This document shows positions 41,229-49,495 of a stretch of 49,576 nucleotides of DNA, in pieces; positions within the stretch are counted from its first letter, which is position 1; every line of letters begins with the position of its first letter. The position numbers were made by a program, and so were the translations under genes. The notes under the pieces were generated by a model. It was not told the DNA's origin, searched no databases, and was given only the letters and a program-made list of their open reading frames with translations. The stretch comes from Deltaproteobacteria bacterium (GTDB lineage Bacteria; Bdellovibrionota; UBA1018; UBA923): positions 1-49,576 of the forward strand of contig JACPKS010000061.1 of NCBI GenBank assembly GCA_016186905.1. The letters run 5' to 3'.

Positions 41229-43271
41229 TCACTTCAACAGTCGCGAACACGCCGAAACGTATCCGCTCGTCGAGGGCGCACCCGCGTGCTGCGAGGTCGC
41301 GGCACTCTTCTGGCGTTTGGTGATCTCGCCTTGAAGCGAGGCCTCGATCTTTTCCATGAGCTCATCCTCATAGACGGCGATGCGCGTTTCATCGATTCCG
41401 GCGGCCTCGACTAGTTTGGAAAGCAGCCGTGTCATCTTCGGATTCATCGCGAGTATCTGCGGGGACATGATCGCGCGGGCCCGCTCGTACGGCGTCATAT
41501 ACGGGTATTCGACGAAATATTTCTTGTCCACGAGCGGCTGCCAGAGAAAGCCCGAAGGCGCGATGATGCGGACGTCGAGATTCATGTCCTTCACCGGGCC
41601 TGCGTTGAAGAGCTTCATGACCCGCATGATGATGTTCCAACGGTCCTGGACCGGTTGAAGCTCGAGCCCCGTCGCCTGCAGCGAGGCCATCAGAACCGTC
41701 AACGAACAGTAGAGCCTGCCTTTGTAGTTGCTGAAGCCGTATGCGAATCCCACGCCGTCTTCGGCGAGCATTTTGTGGCGGATGTGATCGGTCGTGCGCC
41801 TCATGACCTCGCGGTACCATTCCGCGGCTTGCGAGCGCGGCGCCGAATGAAGCCGCTCGAACTCTTCCTTCGAGATCGTCGTTTTCCACGGATCCGGCTC
41901 ACTCCTGGCGGTTTCGATGGTTTCACCGTCCTCGTCGAGGAATTCTTTTTCGCCGATCCAGGCGATCTCCTGATGGCCGTGCTCCTTGATCTGCGACTGC
42001 GCGAAGTCCCAAAATTTTTTCGGATCGTAGCGCGAGACGCCGAGGCGCATGTATTCCCCCGCGGGCGCGAATTGCTCAAGGATGCCCGAAATTCGAATCC
42101 CGCCTTCCATCGCGTTGGGATAATTGTCGAGCGCCCACGTCATCTTGATTCCGGTTTCGGCGTCTTCGAGAACGTTCGCCATCCCGACGTGCGAGAATCC
42201 CTTCGTCGCGAACCTTTTCTCGGAAAGCCGCATTCGCGCGTAATCGACCGCGCCGAGTTGCGCGCTCTCGAAGTCTTCCTTCGGAAGGATCAGTCCCCAG
42301 ATATTCCCGAGCAGTCGCATTCGCGCCGCGCGCAAGGTGTTGCTCAATCCCGGGCGCGCGCCCCAGGTGATCTCACCCGCTTCCGGTCCGATCGAGCGTT
42401 CGTTCAAGAAATCGCCGTTCTCGATCTTGAGGCGGTGGGTTCGTCCGTCCTTGTCGGTGAACGAGAGCGTGTCGCCGACGAAATTCTCGAGACGCAGGCC
42501 TTCTCTTTTCACGGCCGCCTTGAGGGTCTTTTCGAATTCCGCGTCGCCGCGCAGGCGCGCGTGGCGTATGAGGCTTGTCGCGAGGGCGCGCCCGAGGTAA
42601 CGCGTTTGCCCGAGCTCGGAGTCGAGGTACGTGAATTCGACGATCCGCTCGACCAGTCCGCGGATTCGATGCAACTCCTTCAGCAACGCCTCCTTCGTCG
42701 GACCTTCGGTGGCGAGCGTCGTTTTAAGGGCTTCCTCGCCGTAGAGCGTTTCGTAGAGATCGCTCAAAACCGTGTCGGTGTGCTCGCGGATATTCTGCTT
42801 CGTGACGTCGACGAGATACTGGATTTTCGCTTCTTCGAGCTCGGAGGCCTTTACGCTCAAAACCGAATCCGGGAATTTCGTCGGCGGCTCCATCGGGCGC
42901 AGAGAGAAAAGCCGCGCGGTAAGCCGCGCGAGTTTTTCCTTGAGCGCGGCGGCTTCGGCGCCTTCGGCCTGTTCGAGCTTGAGCGCGAGCAGAATCGCGA
43001 GCTCGCGCGAGAAGTTCACGATCCCATAGCGGCCCTGGTTGAACTTGAGCACGTACTCCGAGGCCGCGCCCGCACCGGTGTTCCGTTTGCGATTTTCGCG
43101 GACCATGTTCGAGTAGTCCTCGAACCCGAGGCGCATGAGGAATTGGCGGTAATCCTTTTGAAGAGCGCGGTAATTCGGCGGTTCCTTCGCTTGCGTCACA
43201 GCGGGCGCAGTGAAGCCAACCAAGGTTACGAAAAGCAGCGGAAGACAGGTGATGAACGGGGTTTTTCTCAT
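41229..43271 (-). CDS. Exported protein with permuted NlpC/P60 (YiiX-like) domain
   Basis: A 680-residue protein with a signal peptide (about 1-28, cut near TQAKE). The first about 330 residues are helical and unknown. The C-terminal half fits the permuted papain-like YiiX/YebB pattern: FSHVGMANVLED with catalytic His361, then GGIRISGILEQF and a VSRYDP strand. A YGFSNYKGRLYCSLTVLMA segment follows, with Cys522 as candidate nucleophile. In the family, Cys comes after His in sequence. It may cleave an amide in wall peptides or lipids. The family is an inference from motif order; the N-terminal half is not explained. Confidence 0.7.
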   Translation of the reverse strand: MRKTPFITCLPLLFVTLVGFTAPAVTQAKEPPNYRALQKDYRQFLMRLGFEDYSNMVRENRKRNTGAGAASEYVLKFNQGRYGIVNFSRELAILLALKLEQAEGAEAAALKEKLARLTARLFSLRPMEPPTKFPDSVLSVKASELEEAKIQYLVDVTKQNIREHTDTVLSDLYETLYGEEALKTTLATEGPTKEALLKELHRIRGLVERIVEFTYLDSELGQTRYLGRALATSLIRHARLRGDAEFEKTLKAAVKREGLRLENFVGDTLSFTDKDGRTHRLKIENGDFLNERSIGPEAGEITWGARPGLSNTLRAARMRLLGNIWGLILPKEDFESAQLGAVDYARMRLSEKRFATKGFSHVGMANVLEDAETGIKMTWALDNYPNAMEGGIRISGILEQFAPAGEYMRLGVSRYDPKKFWDFAQSQIKEHGHQEIAWIGEKEFLDEDGETIETARSEPDPWKTTISKEEFERLHSAPRSQAAEWYREVMRRTTDHIRHKMLAEDGVGFAYGFSNYKGRLYCSLTVLMASLQATGLELQPVQDRWNIIMRVMKLFNAGPVKDMNLDVRIIAPSGFLWQPLVDKKYFVEYPYMTPYERARAIMSPQILAMNPKMTRLLSKLVEAAGIDETRIAVYEDELMEKIEASLQGEITKRQKSAATSQHAGAPSTSGYVSACSRLLK

Positions 43272-43406
43272 ACTCCATCTATCGGAGCTTCTTGAGCTTG
43301 CGCTGAGCAGCAGACAAGAAAAGGCCCTGCCTGCGTGCGTAGGCCAGGAAGTTTCTGCCCAGCCGGGCCACGCCGATGGTGCTGCTCAGCGAGCTTCAGC
43401 TCCGGC

Positions 43407-43985
43407 TTATCGTGCGAGCTTCAGCTCGACCTTCGAAATGCGGTTGCTGACGATCAGGGTCCGAGGAGCGGTTTCGTTGCCGAATTTGTCTTTGGGATAA
43501 GTCAACAGATAGTACCTCGCCCAGTCGTTCTTGATCGGCATGAGCGTGCGCAGCGGAACGTCGCGCTCGGCCAGCTCCGTGATGGTGACCGGAGCGGGAC
43601 CGACGGCCCAGCCCATCGACTTGTTGCGAAGATCGGCGTTCTCGTACTCGGTCATGAAGAGAGCCACGATCACGGCCTGACCTGGGCCCTTTTTCGTCTC
43701 GGTCTCGACATTCGAGATCGCGGAGCTCTCGGGAAAAGAATTTCCGAACTCGAACCAGGCCTGCTTGAGCGAGGCGAGGTCGTCGAGCGTGGGGATGTAG
43801 GCTGCCGCCGAGAAAATGAAATTCGCGTCGTCGAAAAAAGACGCCTCGACGATCTTCGTTTTTTGCGCCGTCGCGAACTGATCCAGCGGCGAAACCGGTT
43901 TGTTCGCGCAGCCCGAAAAGGCCGCAGTACATGCGAAAACAGTCAACACAGACGCCACCCTTGCTGCGATTCTCCGGCGATGCAT
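43407..43985 (-). CDS. Lipoprotein of unknown function
   Basis: A 192-residue protein. A basic N-terminus and hydrophobic stretch end in lipobox FSGCA (Cys at about residue 26). The mature part has mixed alpha/beta character (FFDDANFIFSAAAYIPTLDD, VIVALFMTEYEN, APRTLIVSNRISKVEL). No recognised family. It lies 9 bp after pyrE on the same strand and upstream of the YiiX-like gene, separated from it by 135 bp without a gene. It was probably named hypothetical in related genomes, but I cannot check. Confidence 0.75.
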   Translation of the reverse strand: MHRRRIAARVASVLTVFACTAAFSGCANKPVSPLDQFATAQKTKIVEASFFDDANFIFSAAAYIPTLDDLASLKQAWFEFGNSFPESSAISNVETETKKGPGQAVIVALFMTEYENADLRNKSMGWAVGPAPVTITELAERDVPLRTLMPIKNDWARYYLLTYPKDKFGNETAPRTLIVSNRISKVELKLAR

Positions 43986-43994
43986 GGCTAAAGG

Positions 43995-44558
43995 TTACCC
44001 GGCTTTGCGGATTTGATCAATCGTGGAGAGCGCGACCAGACGAACGCCCGCCTTTGCCAGCGCCTCGCGCCCGCCTTCCTCGCGGTCGAGCACGCACAGA
44101 AGCGTATCCACCTTGAAACCCTCGGCGCGGATTTTCTCGATCGCTTTCAAAGAAGAGCCGCCCGTGGTGACCACGTCCTCGATCACGAGAAGCCGGCCCT
44201 GGTCTTTGAGATTCTCGCGCCCCTCGATCCACTGGGACGTACCGTGTTTTTTGGGCTCTTTGCGGATGATGAAGGCTGGCACCGCGGCCCCGGCCGCAAG
44301 TGCCGCGAGCGACAGCGCCGTGGCGAGAGGATCGGCGCCGAGCGTGGGCCCGCCCACGCCGTCGAACTCAGACGGCGTGAGGCGCTTCCACGCCTCCTCG
44401 CCGATGAGGCGCGCGCCTTGCGGGTGCAGCGAGACGTTCTTGATGTCGACGTAAAACGCGCTCTCCTTGCCCGAAGCAAGCGTGAAGCGCCCTTCTTTGT
44501 ACGACAGATCGCGGATGAGACGGACGAGATCGCGGGGCTCGCGCGCGCTGCCGCTCAC
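43995..44558 (-). CDS. pyrE: Orotate phosphoribosyltransferase
   Basis: Adds phosphoribose to orotate, giving OMP in pyrimidine synthesis. The 187 residues have the type I PRTase PRPP motif LLVIEDVVTTGGSSLKAI (about 122-139), the early FTLASGKESAFYVDIK (family-specific) and KEPKKHGTSQWIEG flexible loop with the catalytic Lys. Length is slightly short but normal. The start overlaps the hydrolase stop by 4 bp (44555-44558), so both are cotranscribed. Confidence 0.95.
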   Translation of the reverse strand: MSGSAREPRDLVRLIRDLSYKEGRFTLASGKESAFYVDIKNVSLHPQGARLIGEEAWKRLTPSEFDGVGGPTLGADPLATALSLAALAAGAAVPAFIIRKEPKKHGTSQWIEGRENLKDQGRLLVIEDVVTTGGSSLKAIEKIRAEGFKVDTLLCVLDREEGGREALAKAGVRLVALSTIDQIRKAG

Positions 44559-45472
44559 GTGCCGGCCTCGGGCGCCGGCGTGCGAGGCGCGGCTTCAAGG
44601 CGCGGACGCATCCACTCGCGGATGTCGGCGAAGACCTTCGCTTTGCCGATCTCGTTCATCACTTCATGAAACATTCCAGGATATTCGCGCAGCTCTTTAT
44701 CGCGGCACTTCAAGTTTTCGTAGAACTCGCGGATCGACGGCGTCGAAACGATCATGTCGTCGCCGGCCGCGAGCATGAGTAGCGGGCAGGCGAGCGGCCC
44801 CGTCTGTTTTCTGGCCCACGCCATCCCCTCTTCCATCGCGAAGAACATTCGCGGGGTCACTTTCGCGTGCACAAGGCGATCCTTGATGTAGTTCTCGACC
44901 ACGGCCGTGTCGTGCGAAAGGCGCTGTGGGTTGAGGTCGCCCGAAAGCTGCAGGGTCGAAAGCGTTGAGTTCAGCAAGCGCGCGACCCCTTTGAGCAGCG
45001 GATTGACCGGCATCACGAGCTCCAGAAGCGGGGCGCTGATCACGGCGAATTCGAACGGAACTTTCTTCTCGCGCAACAGAAGGGTCAGCGCGATGAGGCC
45101 GCCCAGGCTGTGCGCAAGCAGAAAAAGGCGGTTTCCGCGCTCGCGCTCCTCGATGGCTTTGGTTACGCGCTGAAGATCGTCGACGAATGCGTCGAAGCTC
45201 GGCGCGTGGCCGCGGATGCCGCCGCTGCGTCCGTGCCCTCGAAGGTCCATCGCGTAAAAACGGCTGAAATCCTCGCCTAAGAAACCCGGAACGTGCCGAT
45301 AGCGCCCGCCGTGCTCGCTGTAGCCGTGGACGATCAGGAGGATTTTTTCGGGCGCGTGGTCCTGATGGCCGTTTGAGCCCGAACGATGCGGGGCCTGCGG
45401 AGAATCGAAGCGATCGACGAAAAGCGCTACGCCATCGGCGGTTTGAACCGTAAACGAGGTGTTGGGATCCAT
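44555..45472 (-). CDS. Alpha/beta hydrolase (monoacylglycerol-lipase-like)
   Basis: A 305-residue serine hydrolase. Motifs: oxyanion region VHGYSEHGGRYRHV, RGHGRSGG(IRG)H, nucleophile Ser in LAHSLGGL (the GxSxG variant AHSLGG), acid in AAGDDMIVS and catalytic His in GMFHEVMNE. This is the Hydrolase_4 pattern of monoacylglycerol lipases and lysophospholipases. It is probably cytoplasmic, as no signal is seen. It sits upstream of pyrE with a 4-bp overlap and is divergent from the GYF-PilZ gene across 107 bp. Confidence 0.9.
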   Translation of the reverse strand: MDPNTSFTVQTADGVALFVDRFDSPQAPHRSGSNGHQDHAPEKILLIVHGYSEHGGRYRHVPGFLGEDFSRFYAMDLRGHGRSGGIRGHAPSFDAFVDDLQRVTKAIEERERGNRLFLLAHSLGGLIALTLLLREKKVPFEFAVISAPLLELVMPVNPLLKGVARLLNSTLSTLQLSGDLNPQRLSHDTAVVENYIKDRLVHAKVTPRMFFAMEEGMAWARKQTGPLACPLLMLAAGDDMIVSTPSIREFYENLKCRDKELREYPGMFHEVMNEIGKAKVFADIREWMRPRLEAAPRTPAPEAGT

Positions 45473-45579
45473 AGCGCGAGATTACTAAGGAGCGCGCAAG
45501 GAATCAACCGTCCGCCCGCGAAGAAAAGGCGTCGAAATTTCTGTTCGCTTTTAAGTCTGTTTGGCGCGAAAATATCGGC

Positions 45580-46452
45580 ATGGAAAACACCGGGCAGTTT
45601 CTCTTCGACAACACCAGTGCGAAATATTACCTCTACCTTCGGGGCACGACCGTCGGCCCGCTTACCGCCGAGGAAATTTACGAGCGCATCGAGCGGCGCG
45701 AAGTCACGCTTCTTGACTCGGTTTGGCGCATGGGCTGGACCGATTTCAAACGCATCTGCGACGAGAAGGAATTCGCGGTGCTCGTGCCCCCGAAGCCCGC
45801 GGCCTACGACCTGAAAAATCTTCAGGCGCGGATTCAAGAGCAGCTGAAGCCGAAAACCAGGAAAATTCTTGCCGTCCCGGCGCCGCAGGAACCTTCGCAC
45901 TACCTCTATTTCAAGAAAACGCAGTACGGCCCGTTCTCGCGCGCCGAGCTCATTCACGTTCTGGAGAGCAACAAGATCGACGCCTCGGCGTTTTTGTGGA
46001 CCCCGGGCTGGTCGAATTGGCGCTCGCTTCCTCAGGTCACCGAGTTCGCGGTCTATCTCGGGCAACCTGCGGCGCCGGCGCCGGCTGATTCCTGGCCCGC
46101 GCAGAAACGAAAACCGGAGGGCGGATCGAAGTCGATGCGCAAAGACAAACGGGATTTTCCCCGTCGTCCGCTCGTAGCGCGTCTTTTCGTGGCGAATGAA
46201 GCCGACGTCATCATCGCGGTTTGCCGCGACATTTCGGTGGGCGGCATGCAGGTCCTGACCGATCGCGTTCCCGGCCCGGTGGGCGCGAAGGTCAAGCTCA
46301 ACGTAAGCCCGGCCGACGCGAAAAAAGTCAAAGGCTTCGTGGCCGAAGGCGAGATCGTGCGCACGCTCGAGGACGGGCGCGGGTTTTCGTTCCGCTTCAC
46401 GAGGATTTCTTCCGACGCGAAGAAGGCCATCGAAAAATATATTTCCGTCTAG
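45580..46452 (+). CDS. GYF_2-GYF_2-PilZ fusion protein
   Basis: A 290-residue cytoplasmic protein with two N-terminal GYF_2-type repeats: residues 16-67 (YYLYLRGTTVGPLTAEEIYE...VWRMGWTDF) and 107-160 (YLYFKKTQYGPFSRAEL...LWTPGWSNW). After a Pro/Ala linker comes a PilZ domain at about 188-290, with RDFPRR (191-196) and DISVGGMQV (217-225). It therefore couples peptide binding to c-di-GMP binding. HinT-like HIT follows 24 bp downstream. A second GYF_2 protein and another PilZ protein lie elsewhere in the window. Confidence 0.85.
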   Translation: MENTGQFLFDNTSAKYYLYLRGTTVGPLTAEEIYERIERREVTLLDSVWRMGWTDFKRICDEKEFAVLVPPKPAAYDLKNLQARIQEQLKPKTRKILAVPAPQEPSHYLYFKKTQYGPFSRAELIHVLESNKIDASAFLWTPGWSNWRSLPQVTEFAVYLGQPAAPAPADSWPAQKRKPEGGSKSMRKDKRDFPRRPLVARLFVANEADVIIAVCRDISVGGMQVLTDRVPGPVGAKVKLNVSPADAKKVKGFVAEGEIVRTLEDGRGFSFRFTRISSDAKKAIEKYISV

Positions 46453-46475
46453 GAAGTCACGCAAGGAGTCTGACG

Positions 46476-46832
46476 ATGAGCGCCTACGACAAGAACAACG
46501 TTTTCGCGAAAATCCTCCGTAAAGAAATCCCCGCGGCTCCGATTTATGAAGACGACCGCGTCGCGGCGTTTCGCGATATCTCGCCGCAGGCGCCGACCCA
46601 CATTCTCATCGTTCCCAAGAAACCGATCGCGACTCCCAACGACCTCACCGCGGAAGATGCCGGGCTGGTCGGCCACCTGGTGCTTACCGCGCAAAAGCTC
46701 GCGGCCGAGGAAGGCATCGCCGAGAGCGGTTACCGCATCGTGATAAACTGCAACGCCGGCGGCGGCCAGTCGGTTTTTCATTTGCATCTGCATCTCTTGG
46801 GCGGCCGGCAGATGCACTGGCCTCCGGGATAA
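46476..46832 (+). CDS. HIT-family nucleotide-binding protein (HinT-like)
   Basis: A 118-residue purine nucleoside phosphoramidase-like protein. It has the full HIT motif FHLHLHLLGGRQM (HxHxHxx) at the C-terminus, the typical N-terminus NNVFAKILRKEIPA, and the HILIVPKKPI strand. HinT removes adenylate from lysine-type amides, although the role in vivo is often unclear. AAGGAG is 9 nt before the ATG at 46476. It follows the GYF-PilZ gene by 24 bp and is probably cotranscribed. It ends near the convergent HNH gene. Confidence 0.95.
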   Translation: MSAYDKNNVFAKILRKEIPAAPIYEDDRVAAFRDISPQAPTHILIVPKKPIATPNDLTAEDAGLVGHLVLTAQKLAAEEGIAESGYRIVINCNAGGGQSVFHLHLHLLGGRQMHWPPG

Positions 46833-46933
46833 TACGCGAGCGGAGCGAGCGCAACACGCGCGAAGCGCGAAAAGTAGAAACTCAAGCATTCCATAGTGTG
46901 TAGGCGCAACGACTAAAATCAAGCGAGTGTGAG

Positions 46934-48127
46934 TTATTGTTTCAGGTGAATCCACTTATGATGAACCGAACAAAGCGTTCTTAAATTTTCCAAGGTATTG
47001 CTCCCGCCTTTGCTGACTGGAGTGAGGTGATGGATCTCCGTCCAGCGCGCTTGCCCGCATGGTTCGCCGCCAGGGGCTTTGAACTGACAGCGTCTTTGAT
47101 CGCGGAGATTGATCTGATGAAGTAAATTTGCGGGAATTGGCTCGCGGATACGGATTTCCATGCTCTTGTCATCGGCTCCATCAATGCGCGCGCTGCCTTC
47201 GGCACGAGCTTCCAGTTCATGCGTCGGCTGCAGCGGGAGGGTCCATTCCATTGCTACAGGTTTGACTGACCGGTCTGCGCGAACCTGTAGCGCTACAGCT
47301 TTGACTAATTCAGGCGGGTTTTTGACTGAATCTTTCTCGTAATCCGGCGCGATCTTCTCCGGCTTCGTTTTGATCTCCGACTTCGTTTCAATATGCGACT
47401 CCGTTCCGATCTCCGATTCCATTTCGATCTGCAAATCCGGCTTGATCGTCTTCATTTCCCTTTCACTCCTCTGCAGTCCCTTTTTCACCTTCTGTCGCTT
47501 CGCCTTTTCAAGCGGATCATGCCTCACTAAAAACTCATCGGTGAGCGCGACGAGAACCTCTTCAAGCGTCACGGCCCTTTGCCGCGATTGGCAGAGTAGA
47601 TCCTGAACGCGCCGAAGCTTGAGCCAGTCTCTTTCCGACAATCCAAGCTCCAGCTTCACCCGTGACGGAGTCACGTACGTCGCCCGCTCCGGCGTCGCGA
47701 GTTGCGGGCGAATCCGCACGACCGCCTTCTCAAGTTGCCGCTGCGAAAGCGTGCTTGCCTTGGCGAGCCACTCGGCCTTGTTCTCTCGATTCAATACCGG
47801 AACGATCTTTCTCGCGTTACTGAGCGTGATTGTCCCGTTTTGGATTCCGGTTTTTAGCTCCGGCACCTCACGCGCCTTCCTCGCGACCGAAATGAGATTG
47901 AAGGCGACACTTTCAGAGAGCCTGAGCTCCTTGACCACGTACAGAAAAAGACTCGAGTGGCCGCGTACGAGAAAAACCCGATGCTGTTCCACCTGCTGCA
48001 AAATCTCGATGAACTCCGCTTCTATTTTTCGGTGCCGGCTTGCGGCCTCGCAGGCCCTTTTATGAATTCGATCTGAAAGCGATTCGCGAAACTCAGTCAC
48101 GTTATTTTCTGTTTCTTGGATTTGCAT
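46934..48127 (-). CDS. HNH endonuclease of DUF222-type architecture
   Basis: A 397-residue protein. The C-terminus holds a complete HNH domain: CQFKAPGGEPCGQARWTEIHHLTP (split here by residue class), NTLENLRTLCSVHHKWIH, with two Cys-pair zinc sites. The N-terminal about 150 residues are helical and of the kind found in large HNH families of Bdellovibrionota. Residues about 210-290 are polar and Glu/Lys-rich. Such genes are present in many copies in some predators and may be mobile or selfish. No partner gene is adjacent. It has its own promoter region in the 556-bp hairpin-rich block. Confidence 0.88.
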   Translation of the reverse strand: MQIQETENNVTEFRESLSDRIHKRACEAASRHRKIEAEFIEILQQVEQHRVFLVRGHSSLFLYVVKELRLSESVAFNLISVARKAREVPELKTGIQNGTITLSNARKIVPVLNRENKAEWLAKASTLSQRQLEKAVVRIRPQLATPERATYVTPSRVKLELGLSERDWLKLRRVQDLLCQSRQRAVTLEEVLVALTDEFLVRHDPLEKAKRQKVKKGLQRSEREMKTIKPDLQIEMESEIGTESHIETKSEIKTKPEKIAPDYEKDSVKNPPELVKAVALQVRADRSVKPVAMEWTLPLQPTHELEARAEGSARIDGADDKSMEIRIREPIPANLLHQINLRDQRRCQFKAPGGEPCGQARWTEIHHLTPVSKGGSNTLENLRTLCSVHHKWIHLKQ

Positions 48128-48683
48128 TGCTCACTCCCCTCGTCAAAAAGCCACATCAAGAGAAGAGCAAGTTCAGTGCCACCGCGTTTTTTCACGTCGC
48201 GTGTATTCGCCCTGCATTCGACGACCGTCGCGAACTCGCCGGTTTTTAATTTTGAGTGAAGAATTGTTTAGCGAAAGCCCACTCGATACAAATGCCGGTG
48301 ACTTTTAAAATGGGCGCCTGAAATAAATTTTTCGCGCAAACGATGCGCTTCGACTTCGTCTAAGAAAACCGTGTAGAAAGCACACGCCATTTGAAAGAAT
48401 TACACCCCACCGAATAACCGCGTTTTTCGCACGCGCAATTCGCGCGTGCGTGCCCAGCGTGAAGCGAAGGACGCCGAGAATGCAACAGCCTAAAGGGCTG
48501 TTGCGAGCCGAGGCGTGAGGTGCCACGTCAGTGGCATCCCAATGCGGAAACCATATTATGGCTTCCGCCAGGATGCGTACGGAAACCACATCCGTTCCGA
48601 ATCTTCACGCATCGGTGGATCGTGACGAGCAGAATGTTCGCGTGGGAATACCTTACTTTTCCGTGCGTCCCGCAGACCCAAAG
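48128..48683. other. 556-bp non-coding block with a hairpin array
   Basis: No supportable gene. At 48429-48625 there are six consecutive hairpins: 48429-48449 (7-bp stem), 48482-48504 (9-bp stem GCAACAGCC/GGCTGTTGC), 48521-48536 (6-bp stem), 48544-48568 (6+4 bp with one mismatch), 48580-48599 (5 bp) and 48605-48625 (5+3 bp, one bulge). This density points to a structured RNA or an upstream regulatory leader rather than coding sequence. The rest of the block shows nothing that I can name. Confidence 0.55.
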
Positions 48684-49175
48684 CTAAGGATTTAGTCCAC
48701 CTGATTTTACAAATGACACAACTTCAATGAAGTTATTTGCCACGATACCTCTGCAGCGAATGCTTAAACCCGTGTCTTTCGATTCAACAGTCACGTCAGC
48801 ATCACTTATCGTATTTAAAACATATTCTTTACTTACAGAAGTTGTTCCTGCATCACGACAGTAGTTGCCTGTTGTACAAAGGCTGATTCGCAAAACAGAG
48901 CCAGTATTCGTGGGTTTTGTTGTTCCCAAATATTTATAAGATCCGGCATCTTCAATGACATAACTTCGAACCTGCCCGTTGACGTCAACAATATCGCCCG
49001 TAGAGTAACCGATGCTGTCTCCTGAGGCTGTTCTACCGACATCATCAAAACGATCCATTGTTCCTATTGGTGACACCTTACAAGCAACAACAAATGGTAT
49101 TGGCTTCAGCTCATCCGCTGCGAAAGAAGTGGATGCTGCCAGCATCAAAATATAAACTACACTTTTAGTTTTCAT
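48684..49175 (-). CDS. Secreted small protein of unknown function, lower GC
   Basis: A 163-residue protein with a Sec signal (MKTKSVVYILMLAASTSFA, cut near FAA-DE) and a mature beta-rich domain with several Cys (ACKVSP, SLCTTGNYCRD, SIRCRG). I do not recognise it. Its GC content is clearly lower than the surroundings, and codon use differs (many A/T-ending codons), which suggests acquisition from outside. AAGGAG lies 7 nt before the ATG. A possible sigma-54-like element is about 70 nt before the start. Confidence 0.7.
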   Translation of the reverse strand: MKTKSVVYILMLAASTSFAADELKPIPFVVACKVSPIGTMDRFDDVGRTASGDSIGYSTGDIVDVNGQVRSYVIEDAGSYKYLGTTKPTNTGSVLRISLCTTGNYCRDAGTTSVSKEYVLNTISDADVTVESKDTGLSIRCRGIVANNFIEVVSFVKSGGLNP

Positions 49176-49255
49176 TACGAGATCTCCTTTTTATCCAATC
49201 TTTCCCGCACGCACTCCGCGCACGAATCCTCGCGATAAATTACATGCGATAGCTG

Positions 49256-49271
49256 TGCATCCGACATGCCA
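49256..49271 (-). promoter_or_regulatory. Weak sigma-54-like element for the gene at 48684-49175
   Basis: On the minus strand TGGCATGTCGGATGCA matches TGGYRYR-N4-TTGCW except that the first T of TTGC is A. Spacing is right, and the predicted start lies about 70 nt before the ATG at 49175, which has a good ribosome site. Confidence 0.35.
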
Positions 49272-49435
49272 TGCATAGGCCCCTTAAAAGCCCGTCCCCA
49301 CCCCTGAGACCCTGTACAAACACTATACACCTGTCGTCTTTTGCCTTTACATCGTGGTGTCTAATGATTTCCATCTTATAGACTAAAACTCAATAAAAAC
49401 AATAATCTTACTCCGTCACAACTCACCCGCCTCCC

Positions 49436-49450
49436 TGGCACGCGCCTTGC
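49436..49450 (+). promoter_or_regulatory. Sigma-54 -24/-12 promoter before the right-edge lipoprotein gene
   Basis: TGGCACGCGCCTTGC matches the sigma-54 consensus in the -24 (TGGCAC) and -12 (TTGC) halves with correct 10-bp spacing between GG and GC. The predicted start, about 49462, leaves a 34-nt leader with a GAGAGGA-type ribosome site. It is almost the same as the element at 40434-40449. Confidence 0.75.
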
Positions 49451-49495
49451 GATACCCCTGGGTATAGGAAACCGTTCAGAGAGAGGAACGAGAGT

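Larger units (their letters stand above)
49176..49495. other. Intergenic region between divergent genes at the right edge
   Basis: A 320-bp AT-richer gap with no gene. It contains a sigma-54-like element for the minus-strand gene (49256-49271) and a strong one for the plus-strand lipoprotein gene (49436-49450). I see no terminator or coding sequence in the rest. Confidence 0.55.

Noticed and set aside
41655..43295. Plus-strand open frame opposite the YiiX-like gene
   Set aside because: Shadow frame with Arg/Glu/Phe-rich translation and no domain. The minus-strand gene has a signal peptide and catalytic pattern.
45540..45580. Sigma-28-like promoter before the GYF-PilZ gene
   Set aside because: TTAAG and a downstream AT-rich box are present, but spacing and the GCCGATAA half do not fit.
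48305..48589. 94-codon minus-strand frame in the hairpin block
   Set aside because: Its sequence is dictated by the stem-loops, and composition and start context do not suggest translation.
48429..48625. Interpretation of the hairpin array as an IsrB/HEARO-type guide RNA or integron attC array
   Set aside because: The neighbouring HNH protein is of DUF222 type, not an IsrB or Cas9-like RuvC-HNH protein, and there are no integrase or cassette genes. Only the structure itself is claimed.
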